NCBI GenBank assembly: GCA_014925825.1
Contig: JACGCK010000200.1
Location: forward strand, 17,488-81,487
Direction of reading: 5' to 3'
Source of the DNA: Pholiota molesta
Taxonomy: Eukaryota > Basidiomycota > Agaricomycetes > Agaricales > Strophariaceae
Length of the DNA stretch: 64,000 bases
How positions within the stretch are numbered: position 1 is the first letter of the stretch; each line of letters opens with the position of its first letter. The notes below the pieces were generated by a model. That model worked only from the letters and a program-made list of their open reading frames with translations. It made no database searches and was not told where the DNA came from. The translations under genes were made by a program, and so were the position numbers. This document shows positions 22,066-35,300 of the stretch, piece after piece.

Positions 22066-24789
22066 ATGTCACACCAGCGCCTGCTGCAAAAGTCGCGTCT
22101 CACTGCTTTCACCCGTTCCCCTTCACCATATCGCATCTCACTATTTGCGATCCACAACCACCACCGTTCTTTCCATGACTTTCGTGCATACGAAGAGGAT
22201 CCACGCTGGCCCGGTTGGCAGGTAATTGTCGGCATTGAGACGCACGCACAAATCAAGTCGAGGAGGAAGCTGTTTTCAGGTGCGCTGGTGCTATGTTATG
22301 CACTTGCATAAACAATGCTTATTTGACTCTTAAGATGCATTTAACTCGAACCTAGAGGACGAGCCGAACACCCATGTTGTTCCGTTCGACGCTGCCTTTC
22401 CTGGGACTCTACCTGTCAGTATCTATAACAATTTCATTGACGTCGACATCGAATTAACTGGCTAAACAGAAATTAAATCCGAAATGCGTCGACCTTGGTC
22501 TACGAACCGCCCTTGCATTGGAATGCAGCATCAATCGGCGCTCGTCCTTCGACCGCAAGCATTATTTTTATTCAGACTTGCCGTCAGGCTATCAAATTAC
22601 CCAGCAATACTGTGAGTATTTTCTTATGATTTTAGTCCCTTGCCTCTCTGCATCCCCAGTGTAGACATGTAGATCTGGGGACGTAATTGAACAAATTTTA
22701 AGCCTTAAATTCCAACATTTTAGCTCATTTGGACATTCTTTAGCCCCACTAGCGAGAGATGGGACGCTACAGATCACTACAGGCGGCAAACATCCGTTCA
22801 CGGTCAGGATAAAGCAAATCCAATTGGAACAGGTACGTCTGCGATCTCTGATGTTCTGACACTGTCTTGAATTTTTATGCATTTTCATTTTTGTCTTTAG
22901 GATACCGCCAAGTCAACTTTCAACCCACGCACGCGAACTTCTCGAATTGACCTCAATAGGGCGGGTGCAGGGCTTATGGAAATTGTGTCCGAGCCTGATA
23001 TGCGGTCAGTTTCACTTTTTGTTTTTGTATCTCATTTCTTTGCCCCGGGAGATTTTTGTGGGGTCGGCCGTGTCATTGGCTAGTCGTATTGTATGGAACG
23101 TTGATTAGCACTTTAAGAAGTTGATGCCGGCCAGCATTTTGATTTCTAACCTTGCCACTGTCCATCTCTCTGGAACGGGAGTTATTGGCAATGTGTAACA
23201 TGTCCTTATATTTCACCTCTTTCCTACGCCATTCAACTCATCTCTGGTCTCCCATATTCTCTTATATACAGTTGCTGACATTTTTCTGTTACGGACAGGT
23301 CTCCGGAAGAGGCTGCGGCATACGTGCGCACCCTTCAATCAATTCTACGCGCGATGGGGTCGAGTGATGGAAATATGGAGCAGGTATGAGTATTTCCCTT
23401 ATTTTCATGTTTCGCACAGTATCACTAAATGGCTGACGATATCTTGATACTAGGGCTCCATGCGGTGCGACGTGAATATTTCCGTGAACAGGAAGGGAGA
23501 ACCCCCCGGCACACGCTGTGAGATCAAGAACTTGAACAGTGTGCGGTTCATGATGGCTGCTATAAGTAAGTTGTTTTTTTGCCCTCATTTCTCGTCCTCG
23601 AGCATAATCTGATTTCGTATTCTGCGCAGCACATGAGGTGCACCGACAAATTGCATTTTTAACAGAAAATCCGGGCGAGCATGTGCCGCAGGAGACGCGC
23701 GGGTTCAACGAGGACACGTTCACGACGTTCCGTCTGCGGTCCAAGGAGGATGCGCCGGATTATCGGTACATGCCGGATGTCAACTTGGGCGTACTGGTGC
23801 TGAGCGAAGTGAGTGGGTATATCCCGGACTGCTGTTATAAAACATAGTTCTAACATATGTTTTTTTCTAAAAATTTCTCTTTTCTTCGACGCTGTAGGCG
23901 CGAATTAATGACATCAAAGCCACGCTTCCGCCCCTTCCACACGAGACCCGCGAGCGTCTGCTCGAGAAATACCCTATCCTCCGGGAAAAGGCGAGGCAAG
24001 CAAGTCTGGACGTGCTGCTTGTCAACAACGAGCGAGTTGTAGGGTGGGACGGCGAGGACGCGGGTGGAGCCATTCGATGGTTCGAGGAACTGTGCGAAGG
24101 CGGTCGGGATCCCGCGCTGGTTCTCAACTGGTATGCTAGGATCCTTTCTCATTTTGAAGGATGGCTTTGAATGTTAATTTTCTCTTTCTATTTCGGTTAT
24201 CTCTTTTGAAGGCTGACTCAAGAGCTCGTGGGCCAGCTCGCATCAAGAAAGGAAACACTGTCCGACAATACGCTCTCTACAAGCCAGTTTGGAGCCCTCG
24301 TGGATTTGGTTGCTAGTAGGACTATCACTGGTCCGCCATTTTGCTTTGAGTGTCTATTATTGTTAATAATCAAAATATTGTACAGGGACGTCAGGCAAGT
24401 TCTTACTCCGCCATATGCTCGCCAACCCGTCGGAGCGCCCGACGAAGGAGATCGCTGAAGAGCTGGAGCTCATCGCATTGACACCATCCCCAACGTCTGC
24501 GCCCAGCTCATCATCATCATCATCATCATCATCATCGTTGCAATCATCTTCCACCAGCTCCACTTCCACCTCGGCTTTTTCTTCGTCGCCTCCTCCCGTA
24601 TCTCCAGAGCTGCATGCCCTATGCACCGCGGCAATCTCTGCGCTTCCGAGCGAAGTCGCAGCTGTGCGCGCGGGGAACAGGAATGTGGTGAACAAGATTG
24701 TGGGGCATGTTATGCGCGCGAGCAGAGGCCGGGCGGATGCGCTGGTCGTGAAGACGTTGGTGGAGGAGCTGATTATGGGGAAGAAATGA
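22066..24789 (+). CDS. gatB: Mitochondrial glutamyl-tRNA(Gln) amidotransferase subunit B
   Basis: GatB is the tRNA-binding kinase subunit of the GatCAB/GatFAB amidotransferase that converts Glu-tRNA(Gln) to Gln-tRNA(Gln) in mitochondria. Exons are 22066-22279, 22335-22414, 22470-22611, 22744-22832, 22901-23004, 23299-23383, 23454-23565, 23630-23808, 23898-24130, 24212-24330 and 24386-24789, giving 586 aa. The first 40 or so residues are basic and lack acids, as in a mitochondrial presequence. Core motifs are [42 protein letters not shown] and PDYRYMPD. The C-terminal YqeY-like tail has [20 protein letters not shown] Ser-rich insert encoded by a TCA repeat (about 24506-24600) lengthens the tail domain. 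Intron 23005-23298 is unusually long. No frame breaks occur. Confidence 0.95.
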
Positions 24790-25273
24790 AGGAAGGAAGG
24801 AGGAAAGAACGGCTGCCCCCATGTTCTGTCGTCGAGTGGACAGGCAATACTAGGGGTTTTGCCCCGACTTCGTATTTGCCAGAGATCTACATTGAAATAC
24901 CCTGTTCTTGCGGCTGTTGTCAAGCCCTCCGTCTGTTTTTGTCCTCTAGTCCCTGGTTGAGGGCGTGTTCGCGATTCGCTGCACATCGAGCACGTATTTT
25001 ATGTCTCTTTCTCCTGCTTTGCTTACATTTCACCTGGCGATTGATCAACGCAGATGTCTTCATTTTCGGCCATGACGCGCGGTGCCCGTAGACGTAGCGG
25101 TGGCGGCATACTTAATACGAAAAGATGCAGATTCAACAGGAAAAAAGCGATACAGTATCGGCATTCTGCAAATACCCCGTACATTTGCCGGCCAATTTTT
25201 AGTTCCCACAACACTCCTTATCTTACACAACATACACTGAAGCATTTGGTCTTCTCCATTACTAGCGAGGAAA
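24790..25273. other. Intergenic region
   Basis: This spacer contains the 3' end of gatB and the promoter of the caspase-like gene. No other feature was seen. Confidence 0.5.
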
Positions 25274-27510
25274 ATGAGGACGAAAAAAATAATGAGGAAA
25301 ACGCCGTTCGATGTTCCCCCTCCTTCTAGTATTAGTATCAGAGAGTTGAGTGCTATTAGCCTCTTGATGTCTCCGTGAGTCATAGAGCTGAAGCTGCAAC
25401 AGTGCAACTGACATCTGGGTTTCAGCAAGGACTTGTCAACGCGGCTCTTCGCTGTACTAATTGGCATAAATCATTATGCATCCCCATCACTAAGACTTCG
25501 TGGTGCAGTGGCGGATGCGCACCGTGTCAGCCAGTTTTTGGAAAACCACCTTGGTGTGCCATCCTCACAGATCATCCGCCTCATCGACGAGAACGCTACC
25601 CGCAGCACAATCATTGAGGCCCTCATAGATCTGAGAATGGATAATCGTATACGGAAGGACGACGCTATCCTTATATATTATGCTGGCCGTAGCACGCAGA
25701 TCGAGCAAATGGCGGCAATAATTCCTTACGATTGCGCAGATGAGACCAACAAGGATGGTCTCATTCCCTATTTTACGCTTGAACTTTTGCTAGTGGGGAT
25801 CGCAAGAAACAAGGGGAATAACATTGTGAGTCGTTCATCCAGCATGCAACAACAAAATTCATAAAACTGAATTATATCAGACCGTCATTTTTGATTGCAA
25901 TCATTCTGGTCCTGGAACCACATTCACCGGTTTCGATAGTGGTCCTGGAGCTCGTATTGTGGAATTTCATTCTGGCGAAGACGAGACAACAGCCCAAGAG
26001 GATTTCTTTTTACGCACCCCTCAAGGCCCAACATCGCACGTCCTTCTCGCAGCATGTGGCCCTACAGAAAATGCCCATGAAGAAAATGGACATGGGGTCT
26101 TCACGGATTGCCTGCTCAAATTGTTGAATCAGATTCCGCCGCATAAGCTACGTTATTCGGATATCATCCCCCGTCTAAAATTGTCTCAGTACGTGTGTGG
26201 CTTGTATGTTAGTTATCGCATTTCTGCTCATTGATTTGTGTGTTTTATAGGCAGACTCCCCAATGTGAAGGGTTTTATAGGAATAGGACCTTATTCACCC
26301 CCGTAGGTCCAAAACAATCCACGTTCTTTCTTGTTCAAAATGCAAAGAATATCAGTGGACGGTATTATGTGTATGCTGGCACACAACACAATGTTACTCG
26401 CGATCGCAATTTCTCTACCTATCGCAAGACCTATCACGAGAGCGACTTTAGCCTCAACCAAAAGATCACTGCCCTCCTCGCTGATGAACTGCATCACTTC
26501 TTCACCACAGCCGAACTCCCAGATCACACTCCTGATTTGAACCTTGAACTTGATGGACCTATAGCTGCAATTGCGATGGTGGATAAAAAGCCGGAAGAGA
26601 AAACACATTTTCTTAGAATTCGCATCCCTCTTGACAACAAATTTCTACGTGTCTATCGTGACATGGAAGAAGTCGATAAATCTGTATACAATCTCCAAGA
26701 CGAAGTCCAAGGTTCGCACGCCGAAATTATTTTCACGGACAAGGAGGAACTTGAAGTAAGGACAACGATACGGACGGTTACTCATCATGCGTTTAGCCAC
26801 ATCATCGAGGGTTTTGATATCCTACCGCTGTATCTGTCAAGGATGGCTCACTTCTACCGGGAACTCAACCTGCTCGATAACTTTGCAGATACTACTGCCA
26901 ATGATGAAATTCAAAGGAACATTGGAGTGGAATTCTATCAGCTTCGGGAGGTATCTGTGGTCGCTGAATCCACTGGGTTTCTGGATGAAAAACTGGAACC
27001 TATGGATCAAAATTTGTACAGAGACGGCAAGATTGACTTGGTTGTTGCGGATGAGTACGGCTACCCTATCCCTTACGGCCTGAAGCTCGCCAACAGATCA
27101 GGCCGGAACCTTTATGTGAATCTGTTCCATTTTGCTAACAGCGATCTTAGTATATGTGAGCCTACTAATTTTTATCTTGCTTAATAAATTTGAGCTCATT
27201 CAATCTATCTCATCGGTCAGCGCCTTGTATTGAGGATCGCAGTATTTCCGTTGCCCTTCAACAGCAATGTGACTTAACAATTGGTTATGGCCCAAATGGA
27301 TACTCGCCTATTTGCTACGAGATCTTAGACGGCTACGACGTTGATGTCGGATACCTCAAGATTTACTTATCCACTGAACGCGTCGATCTTGATCATCTTA
27401 CACATTTGTCGCCTTTCACGGAGACAAAGACTTCTGTGATTGGACACTATACACCAACTGCCAATCCTTGGATTGAAATTGCAATTCCGATCATACAAAC
27501 TCGCCATTGA
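25274..27510 (+). CDS. Caspase-fold (C14-like) protein lacking the catalytic dyad, about 667 aa
   Basis: Exons are 25274-25374, 25426-25825, 25881-26188, 26251-27155 and 27221-27510. The start may be 25274 or the in-frame ATG at 25292. The N-terminal part is clearly the p20 fold of fungal caspase-like proteins: LFAVLIGINHY, LRGAVADAHRV, DDAILIYYAG, TVIFDCNHSG and HVLLAACGP. In active relatives as I recall them, YAGHG carries the catalytic His and DCCHSG the catalytic Cys. Here the first reads YAGRS (25682-25693) with the following loop shortened, and the second reads DCNHSG (Asn at 25899-25901). Both catalytic residues are missing, so proteolysis is unlikely. A long C-terminal region of about 380 aa has no domain I can name. 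The gene lies tail to tail with a HET-domain gene 241 bases away. Confidence 0.85.
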
Positions 27511-27751
27511 ATTTGTCTGCTGCCCGTAAAGATGGTGGATGGACATGAGATCTGTGGCCATTGTGTTTTCATTGAGTATGAAAAACTACCACTGTAAAGC
27601 AACCAACTTATAGCAGTTTCACTTGAATCATAGTGGGTTAGTTGGACTACTTAGGCATTTGCACTCTCGATATTCTTTGCAAATAGCACAATGGGAATAG
27701 AGTTCCAATATGACACATATTTCCATTCCAACAGTAAAGTCAATTTATAAA

Positions 27752-29567
27752 TTAGAGGTACACACTGAGCAATTTCATTTTCATGGCGCTTAAGGATTTC
27801 TTCTCGAGCGTGGTTGAGATTGAATTATGCGCAGAGTTGTTGGAGATGTTCTGACGAACCCGAATTGATTTGCGCGTATCGATTTTAGAAGTGGGCCCGA
27901 AATGCTTTGAGGAGAGAGCGTTCATCTGGAAATCTTTGAATGGCGTTGGAATGCCAAGGATTATAGCAGATGCAGAGAATGGGATGTGCACACAATCCGC
28001 GGTGTCGTCCTCCCCGAACGTATATATACCAACGAAGATACTGCTAGAATGCGTTGGCACTAAAGAATCATAAAAGGCGGAAATTTGAGAAGGCCTTTCT
28101 GCAAATCGTTTCTGGAGGAGAATCTCTACTGTCTCGAACGACTCGGGAGGAAACTTTAACTTCATGCTGAGGTCAAAGGGTCCGGATTTTCGGGTTGAAT
28201 CATAATGCAGATGAACCGATTCCACGTGAACTTGAATGAGTAGCAACCTCACTCGTAAACCAAGGTGAGTGAGGGTCATAGGCTCCAAGAGAATAGGAAA
28301 ATAAGCAGCGGTCTTAGCGATGGGGTGCGTGCCTACGGCATGAGGTTCTTCGAAAAGATAGCATTCTGGTTGAGATGGAATGAGACGCGAGGTGTGAATT
28401 GTGTCCGAAATTGCATCTCCTCCCCAGTTCAGAACCTGGATGACATGGGAAGTATGCCTCGAGCTGATGATCGCCTCTATAAGTCGAAAAAATGCACGCT
28501 CTGATCCCTCACCGTATGAGGTAGAGAAATTGACGCCAAATATTCCCATGAGTGAATATGCCCGGTCCTCTCCTCGTGTTGTGTCTCGGGATGCAGCCCA
28601 AGACATGCGAGTCGCAACATCGCTGCCAGCGAGAGGATGGAAAGATACAAGCTCAAGCGCTTGTATCCTCGTTGCTTTAAGAATGATTTCCTGGATCTTC
28701 TGATAGGCCTTATCGTTGAAATGAGTATCGGATGTCACCAAACGAATCCAGGGATGACCGTAATAAAATTGCATGTGCTTGGGAGCTAGAAGTTCTTGCA
28801 AAGTCCAACCACGTTTAAACCAGTTATCGAGATGCATATTTTCAAAAGAGGTGGTGTCGCGAAGGTGGGTGATACATACGTATGAGTTCCGATACCATTT
28901 ATACATGGATTGGATGGATTCGTCTAGTTCAGAACTACTATCCTTGTTGATGCAAAGTGTGTCGATCCACGCAAAGGAAACACGATGATCCTCATAGGCG
29001 ACTCGGCAGAAGTTTTCAACTTTCTGGTACTCTGGTCTCTTTTGATATGGCTGCGCTCCTGGGAGTGTATCTCCATATACGATCTCCTTGCTTTGCCAAG
29101 TATGCGAAAGGATAGCAAAGCGTGCAAACTTTCCAAAGAGGAACTGGTAGATTGTCTCCAAAGGGTGTTCCCTGATGTCTTCCTCCTGCAATGCCTCCTG
29201 TCGTTCTGAGGCTAAAGATGGTTGGCTTCCAAGGTCATCGATCGTTTTCTTCAATTTAGACAGCATGTCTGCGTCAACGCCAGCCTGAGCCATTTTGGTT
29301 GCGATGTGTCCGACAACTTCGTTTCTTTCAACGAGTTTTATTTTTGGGAATTCTAGAAGGTAAATCATGCGAAGGGGCATGTTGTTGAAGGCGTGTTTTC
29401 GCAGTGCGTCAAACAGTTCCTGAGGAATTACAGGTTCCACTCCTGTGTCCTGCAGCTTGGAAACAGGTTTCGGCGATATGGCTATGAATGAGCCAAAACA
29501 ACAGCCTTCAGCATCTTATATTCATCCTTTATTCGATGTCAAAACCACCCACCATTGAGTATGTCAT
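27752..29567 (-). CDS. HET-domain (heterokaryon-incompatibility-type) protein
   Basis: HET domains are TIR-related modules that trigger fungal regulated cell death after non-self recognition. The main exon, 29449-27752, has an N-terminal region of about 110 aa. The HET core follows: FAILSHTW, FAWIDTLCINKDSSSELDES, IQSMYKWYRNSYVCITHL and WFKRGWTLQELLAP. Next come the HET-linked motifs ATRMSWAASRDTTRGEDRAYSLMGIFGV. A C-terminal region of about 200 aa has no recognised repeats. The open frame has no ATG near its 5' end. A possible first exon (29567-29553, ATGACATACTCAATG) joins in phase through a 103-nt intron ending CTGCAG at 29450; this exon is inference. Otherwise the start could lie at an internal Met. 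Confidence 0.88.
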
Positions 29568-29960
29568 CGAAGTGTGGCGTCAATCGTGCCAATGTGACTC
29601 TGGAGTATCTGAACCTTTGAAAAGTATACGGGCGCTTGCTCTGTCGAAATCAAGTCGTTGAAATGATCAGTCTAATATTTTGGACTTTCATCCGTCACAT
29701 ACAGGGGTCATCTTCAGGGTAATATGTAATCCCAACTTCAGTGACCGCTGAGAATGCTTCGAAGATGTTGAAGACCAACCATAAGGTGATGGTTATAAGT
29801 ATGTCAAGGCTGCCGCTTAACGTCGTAAAAGACTCGATGATCCATCAATCATTTTCCAGCTTGTACGGTCCGGTGATGTGGCTGTGCGTATGCGCGGAGC
29901 GGAGGCTTTGGCGCCATTGAGGGTTACTAGTTACTACGTACCACTAGACTGCCAGCCACG
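29568..29960. promoter_or_regulatory. Divergent promoter region
   Basis: This interval separates the 5' ends of the HET-domain gene (-) and the aminopeptidase gene (+). No distinct motif was identified. Confidence 0.45.
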
Positions 29961-31801
29961 ATGAGCTCGACAAAGACTCTTTTACCGCTAGGCCTCCTTC
30001 TTGTGTCTCCTTTTGACCGCACTTTACTCACAAATGATGATTGCTTCTCGCGCAACTTCTTGGGCAACTATCGCGACGGAGAGTCGACAATGAGCGTCGC
30101 ACGCGTCACCGATCCAACTTGCTTGAGCTTCTGGGCTACACAGGTGGATTCTGTGCAGTTTACCGCTGCCCCGGACGCTGGCCGCCGTCTTGTTTGGGTG
30201 GAGAAGGCTTCCGTGGACGAGCGCCTCGTATCAACGTCCGATACCCTGGATGACTTCTTCGCGTCCTTAAACCCTCAACAGGAATTTGACTACACAGAGA
30301 ACCAAGAAATCATATTGCAGTCCACTGAATCAATACCGTATGGAATCCACTATCGCACCAAGGACACCGTGCTTGTGTCTGTTGAATATGAGAAGGCCAT
30401 GACAATCGACACCCTCCTCCCGCCCTTTTGGAAGGCCAGGATATTGCCGGAAACAGCCGTAGAATATGTACCAGTCCCAGAACCTGCTGTAGACGCCGTT
30501 CGCGACATCCTCTCCAAGCTCGCATTCGACCCCGTTATCGCGTCCATCGTCGGGAATATTTCCATTCCACAGATCAAGAAGGACATCCGGTATCTTACAG
30601 GCGAGGACGAAACGTCCGGCATTATCTCACGACACTCGTTCTCCAACGGTGCCATTGTTGCTGCCGAATGGCTGAAAGCGCGCGTGGAGAAAACAGGTGC
30701 TAGCTGTCGCTTGGCGCCATTCCTCACAGGGTTCGCACCGAACGTCATCTGCCGCTACAACGCGGTTACGGAGACAGACGCGACGGTGCTGATTAGCGGC
30801 CACTACGACAGCCGTGGCTCGTTCGGCAGCACGCGCGCGCCTGGAGGCGACGATGACGGCTCTGGCATCGTTGGTGTGTTATCCATCGCACGCACCATCG
30901 GGCGTAAAGGTGTCAAGTTCCACAGCAACGTTGAGCTTGCCTTCTTTGCTGGCGAGGAGCAAGGTTTGCTTGGCTCGAAAGCTTACGCCCGTACGTCTGG
31001 CCATCCAGGATTCGCCACGGCTTCATTTATTGACTATCATCACAGGCGAATTGAGAGCTGCTGGCGCCAACCTAACGCTCATGGTCCAGGCAGATATGAC
31101 TGCGTATCGCGCTCCTGGAGAACCTCTCCAGCTCGGCCTCCCCGCTAGGTCCGTCAGCTGTTGCACTTCAAGCTATAATTAACGTTATCTTTCTGACAGC
31201 ATCGGCACGCCGGAGGTCACTCAACTAGTGGCTAATCTCTCTGCCATATACAGCCCCGAGCTCCATGTCGGAGTGACTACTGTACGTTGCTGTATCCCCA
31301 ATCTGTTGTTTATTTTTGACGGTGTTTTCGCAGGCATGTTGTAGTGACCATCAGGTAGTCTTTGCGACATGGCCTATTTATTCATTAACGAGCAGAGGCT
31401 AAAAAATCCCTATAGTCATTCCATGAACAAGGATTCCCCGCTACGCAAGTTTTCGAGCGTGCTGGTCCAAGTATGTCTCTTGTACTCTGTACTCTATCTT
31501 AACCACTAATACATGGCCTCAGTCGCCGACCCGATGTATCACAACAGCGGTACGCCTTGACTTCCTTCGTACTCACACGACCAGGTATCCTAAATCAAAC
31601 AACAGGTGATCTCAGCGACAGGGAAGGATATGACTTTGATCAACTATTCGCTATCGCGAAAGTTCAGGTACGTACATCGCTACAAGGGCTTTTCTTCTCA
31701 AGCATCACTGTGGTGCATGTGGGTCTTGTAATAAAAGCTGACTTTTTCTCGCACATGTCTAGTTTGCCACGATCCTCCACACAGCTGGCTTCGAGCTTTA
31801 G
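29961..31801 (+). CDS. Secreted M28-family zinc aminopeptidase, 472 aa
   Basis: This co-catalytic zinc exopeptidase removes N-terminal residues from extracellular peptides. Exons are 29961-30990, 31046-31148, 31200-31281, 31334-31354 (21 nt), 31416-31470, 31523-31549 (27 nt), 31606-31667 and 31763-31801; phases close without error. A hydrophobic start (LLPLGLLLV) suggests a signal peptide. The expected zinc and catalytic residues are present in order: the His of SGHYDSRG, the Asp of GGDDDGSG, the Glu pair of FAGEEQGL, the Asp of VQADM, and the His of CSDHQSFHEQG split over two exons. The tail NSGDLSDREGYDFDQ is typical of the fungal leucine aminopeptidase group. The cleavage site and exact signal were not resolved. 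Confidence 0.9.
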
Positions 31802-32355
31802 ATTTGACGAGACAGTGTATTTCTTCAACATAAATGATCTATAGAGATGCTTACCCACAAGTGGACAATAAATACTAGACGATACCACTGATTCTGTACC
31901 GTGTTTGCGCAGGCAATAACATATTCTTCCATGCAAGATGAGATCCTGATGAACCTAGCGAACAATTCTGGGAGTCGTAGCCCATTTAACTGCTAATAAT
32001 GCGTGATGGATATCAAGCGGAAATAATTACGGTGTACAAAAACATAGTTGAGGATAATATCAGAGTCCGTTAGTGCAAAACTGGAGAGCGAGCGAAGAGA
32101 GGCGGTAAGTACACTACTAAGCCGAGCTATAAAATTGTATGTACCGACCGAGAGACACCGTGTTAAAAATGTGATCCAAGAAGTCCATGAAGGTATGTAT
32201 GCCAAATGCAAGAGAGGAAGACAAAACACGACTGTACGAAAATGGGAAATATAAAACATAAGAAAACAAGATACACCGAAGGCCGAATAGGAAAGACCGC
32301 GACATCGCCGTCTAATTTCATCTTCGTTTAAAATCCAATAAAGTGAGACGGGTTC
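31802..32355. other. Convergent intergenic region
   Basis: This spacer separates the 3' ends of the aminopeptidase (+) and the TRP-like gene (-). No feature beyond AT-rich terminator-like sequence was seen. Confidence 0.5.
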
Positions 32356-35300
32356 CTATCGTGTCGGAGGCCGTGATGAAGATTGGGGGTACGTAGCATT
32401 CCCAACAGCCCCGCTGCTACTGCTACTGGCCTCAGCGCCTGCACCAGCTTGGTTCAAGCGGCTTATCGAACTTGGCGGCTTGCGGATGACCACGAACGAC
32501 CTCTGCGGCTGCGAAATACCGCCCACGCCGCCCAGCTCCGCATCAACGGGGCCACCCGCACCCGCACCCGCTCCTGCAGCGGCGCCCAGGTCCGCGGTCG
32601 ACGACGTCCGGTCCTCGCTGCTGTGCGCGCGGTTGCGCCGGATGTGGTACCACGGCTTGCCTTTCTTCTTCTTCTGCGCATCCTGCTCGTCGCCCGAGTC
32701 GTCCTCGTCGCCGTCCGCGCCCAGTGTGAATCGCGCTGCGGGCGGGCGCAGGTACGTGTCTTCGGAGACGTGCGTTTGGCGGGCACCGGGCGGCTGGTTC
32801 TGCAGGTCCCACTGGTTTTGTTGTTGCTGCTGCTGCTGTGGTTGCTGTTGTAGTTGCGATTGTTGCGGTGGCGGGTTTGATCCCAAGGCAGGCAGAGCAG
32901 GTACCGGCGCCGGCAGATAGTCCTCCACGATCGCCGTCTGGCTCTTCGTGCGTATATGCGCGGGCTGCATCGCGCCCGCCGGCAGCCCATTGCTGCCGAC
33001 GCCCATATCCACGCTCACGAACGACATCGGCTCCGGCTCCTCGTAGAAGCGCCGCGCGCTCGTCGCCGTCAGCGCAGACGAGCTGTAGTTCGTCGCCTGC
33101 GTCGGGCTCTGGCTGTGCCCGACGGCCTGGCTCTGCACGCTCTGCTGCCCGAGCGACGGGAAGGCGTGCGTCGAGCTCGTCCCGCCCGACGAGATCGCAT
33201 ACGGAGAATCGATGTGCGCCCGCCCGCCGCCCACGCGTGTGAACCCGCTCGACGCAGGCGACGCGCCTGCGCCCGAGCTCGCCGCTTTCGGCGTCTGCGC
33301 CGGCGACGGTGTGGTCTTGTACCCAGCGGCGGCGATACCCAGGCCCATCGCCTGCGCTTCCCCACCTGGACCCAGGGGCGCATAACCCGGCCCGGAGCCT
33401 CCGGTCGCGCCCACGGGCGTCCGCGGGAAGGGCTGCCAGGCGCCCATGATATAGCCCTCGTCCTCGGCATCGCCCTCCTCCCTATACGGCCGGTTCGCGT
33501 GCTCCGGCTTGAGCACGGACGGCGGCTGCGAGTGCGTCGAGCCCTTGCGCGAGTCCGTGCCGATGAAGCGCGGCGGCGTCGTGGTGCCGTCGTGGTGCGC
33601 CGCGAGGGCGGAGTGTGGCGGCATATACGAGGACAGGTCCGAGTCGCGGTCCATCGACGCGGAATGCCCGTTCGCGTTCTGGTACGTCTTGCTTCCGTCC
33701 TTCCGGCGATTCTTCCGCGCTGAGCGGCCGCTCTTGCGCTTTCCGCCACAGCACGACCAGCCGAGGAGACCCAGCACGCCGAGCAGGCCGGTGTCTGAGG
33801 TGTGGCGAGAGCGGTCGAAGCCGATTCCGAAAACGATGCGGAGTATACCTTCAATCATTTTGGCGAGGAGCATAAGGAGAAGCGCGAGATAGACAAGGGC
33901 GAGGATAATGAGAATGCCGTAGGCGACCCAACCGCCGGGGCCAGGACCGATGGATATCTATTATAAGAAAGGAAGAAATTTTGAGAAAGGAGAACACCCA
34001 AAAGATAGAAGAAAAATACATACCGCCTGCGTCAAGATAACCAGCAACACCGCAATCACAATCCGCGCAACGCAGAACAAAAAGCTGATCAGGCCCATAC
34101 TCGCGCCCGCGCCCCACGGCAGCCACAGGCTCGTCACCAGCGCCATCCCCACCTCCACCACCAGAATCACAATCGCCTGCGCCGTGCCGCTCCTCTGCCC
34201 CGCGCCGATCGTCACGCCAAACGCGAGGTTCCCGACGAAGAACAGCAGCACGAAGAGCTGCGAGCCCCCGCGGTAGTGCGCGTACAGCGGCCCGAGACAG
34301 AGCAGCGTGCGCGTCTCCGAGTAGAGCTTGCTCGTGCTCGTGAACGCGACGCGCAGCGCGAGGTGCGCGGGGATCAGCACCGAGAGGATCACGAGCGACA
34401 GCGCCGCGAGCACCATCGCGCCCGTGCCCACGCCCGTGTCGTTCGTGCTGCTGTTCGCGTGCCCCAGCGCGAGGTGGTAGCACGCGAACAGCGTCAGTGG
34501 GAGATGGAACAGCACGAGCAGCCGCACAAGGTTTCCGTGCAGCGCGCTCCCATGGAACCCCCCACTGGCTGGGAGGCGCGGCCGCCACCACGCGCGGTGC
34601 GAGTTAATCCCCCGCTCCGAAGCCGCGAGCGGTATAGAGAACCGCGTATGGGTTTGAGTTAACGTCGGCGAAGCCGGCACGCCAGTGAGCGACTTCGTCT
34701 CTTCCGTTGGACCGAGCGGCGGGCTTGGGCTGATATCGGCCAGATCCTTGGTCGAGCCGAACCCAGGACTTCGCGTGCGACCTGGCGCGTTGCCCAGACG
34801 TCCAAGACCGCCATGCATATCTTTCCTCCTGCCGGTGCCCAGGAGCACATTGGCGATAATGTCGATAAACCAAATCAGGAGGGAAATGACAATAGTTGCT
34901 GCGACAAGCCCAAGGAATAATATTAGGCACATTGGGAATAAATCCTGTGGGCGCACGCCCAAAGTAAATGCGAATGACGCAATACCAGGTGGTGTTGATT
35001 CAGGTAGTGTAAAAATGAAGTTGGGAATAGAAGTGTTGATGAAGAGCGGCGAATTAGGATCGGCGAATTGGTCTGCAAATGTAGAAGGAGGGGAAAATGG
35101 GCCCGCGAGAGTTGGGGAGAAATGTTGCCCATGGGAGGAGGGTGTAATGGACGTATCTGCGAAACAAGTTAGCAAATAAGAAGATTATACTCAATCAAAA
35201 TGTAGGGAGATATTCATCATATATGCTGCAGTGTTTACCCACAGCGTACCTCCAGAGATCTCGGACACATGCATGTGGTGCTTCGCTCGATGATCAAAAA

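Noticed and set aside
33069..33854. 261-codon minus-strand frame in the TRP gene tail
   Set aside because: It is an Arg/Ala/Thr-rich shadow of the GC-rich exon 33957-32356, which is in phase with the channel domain.
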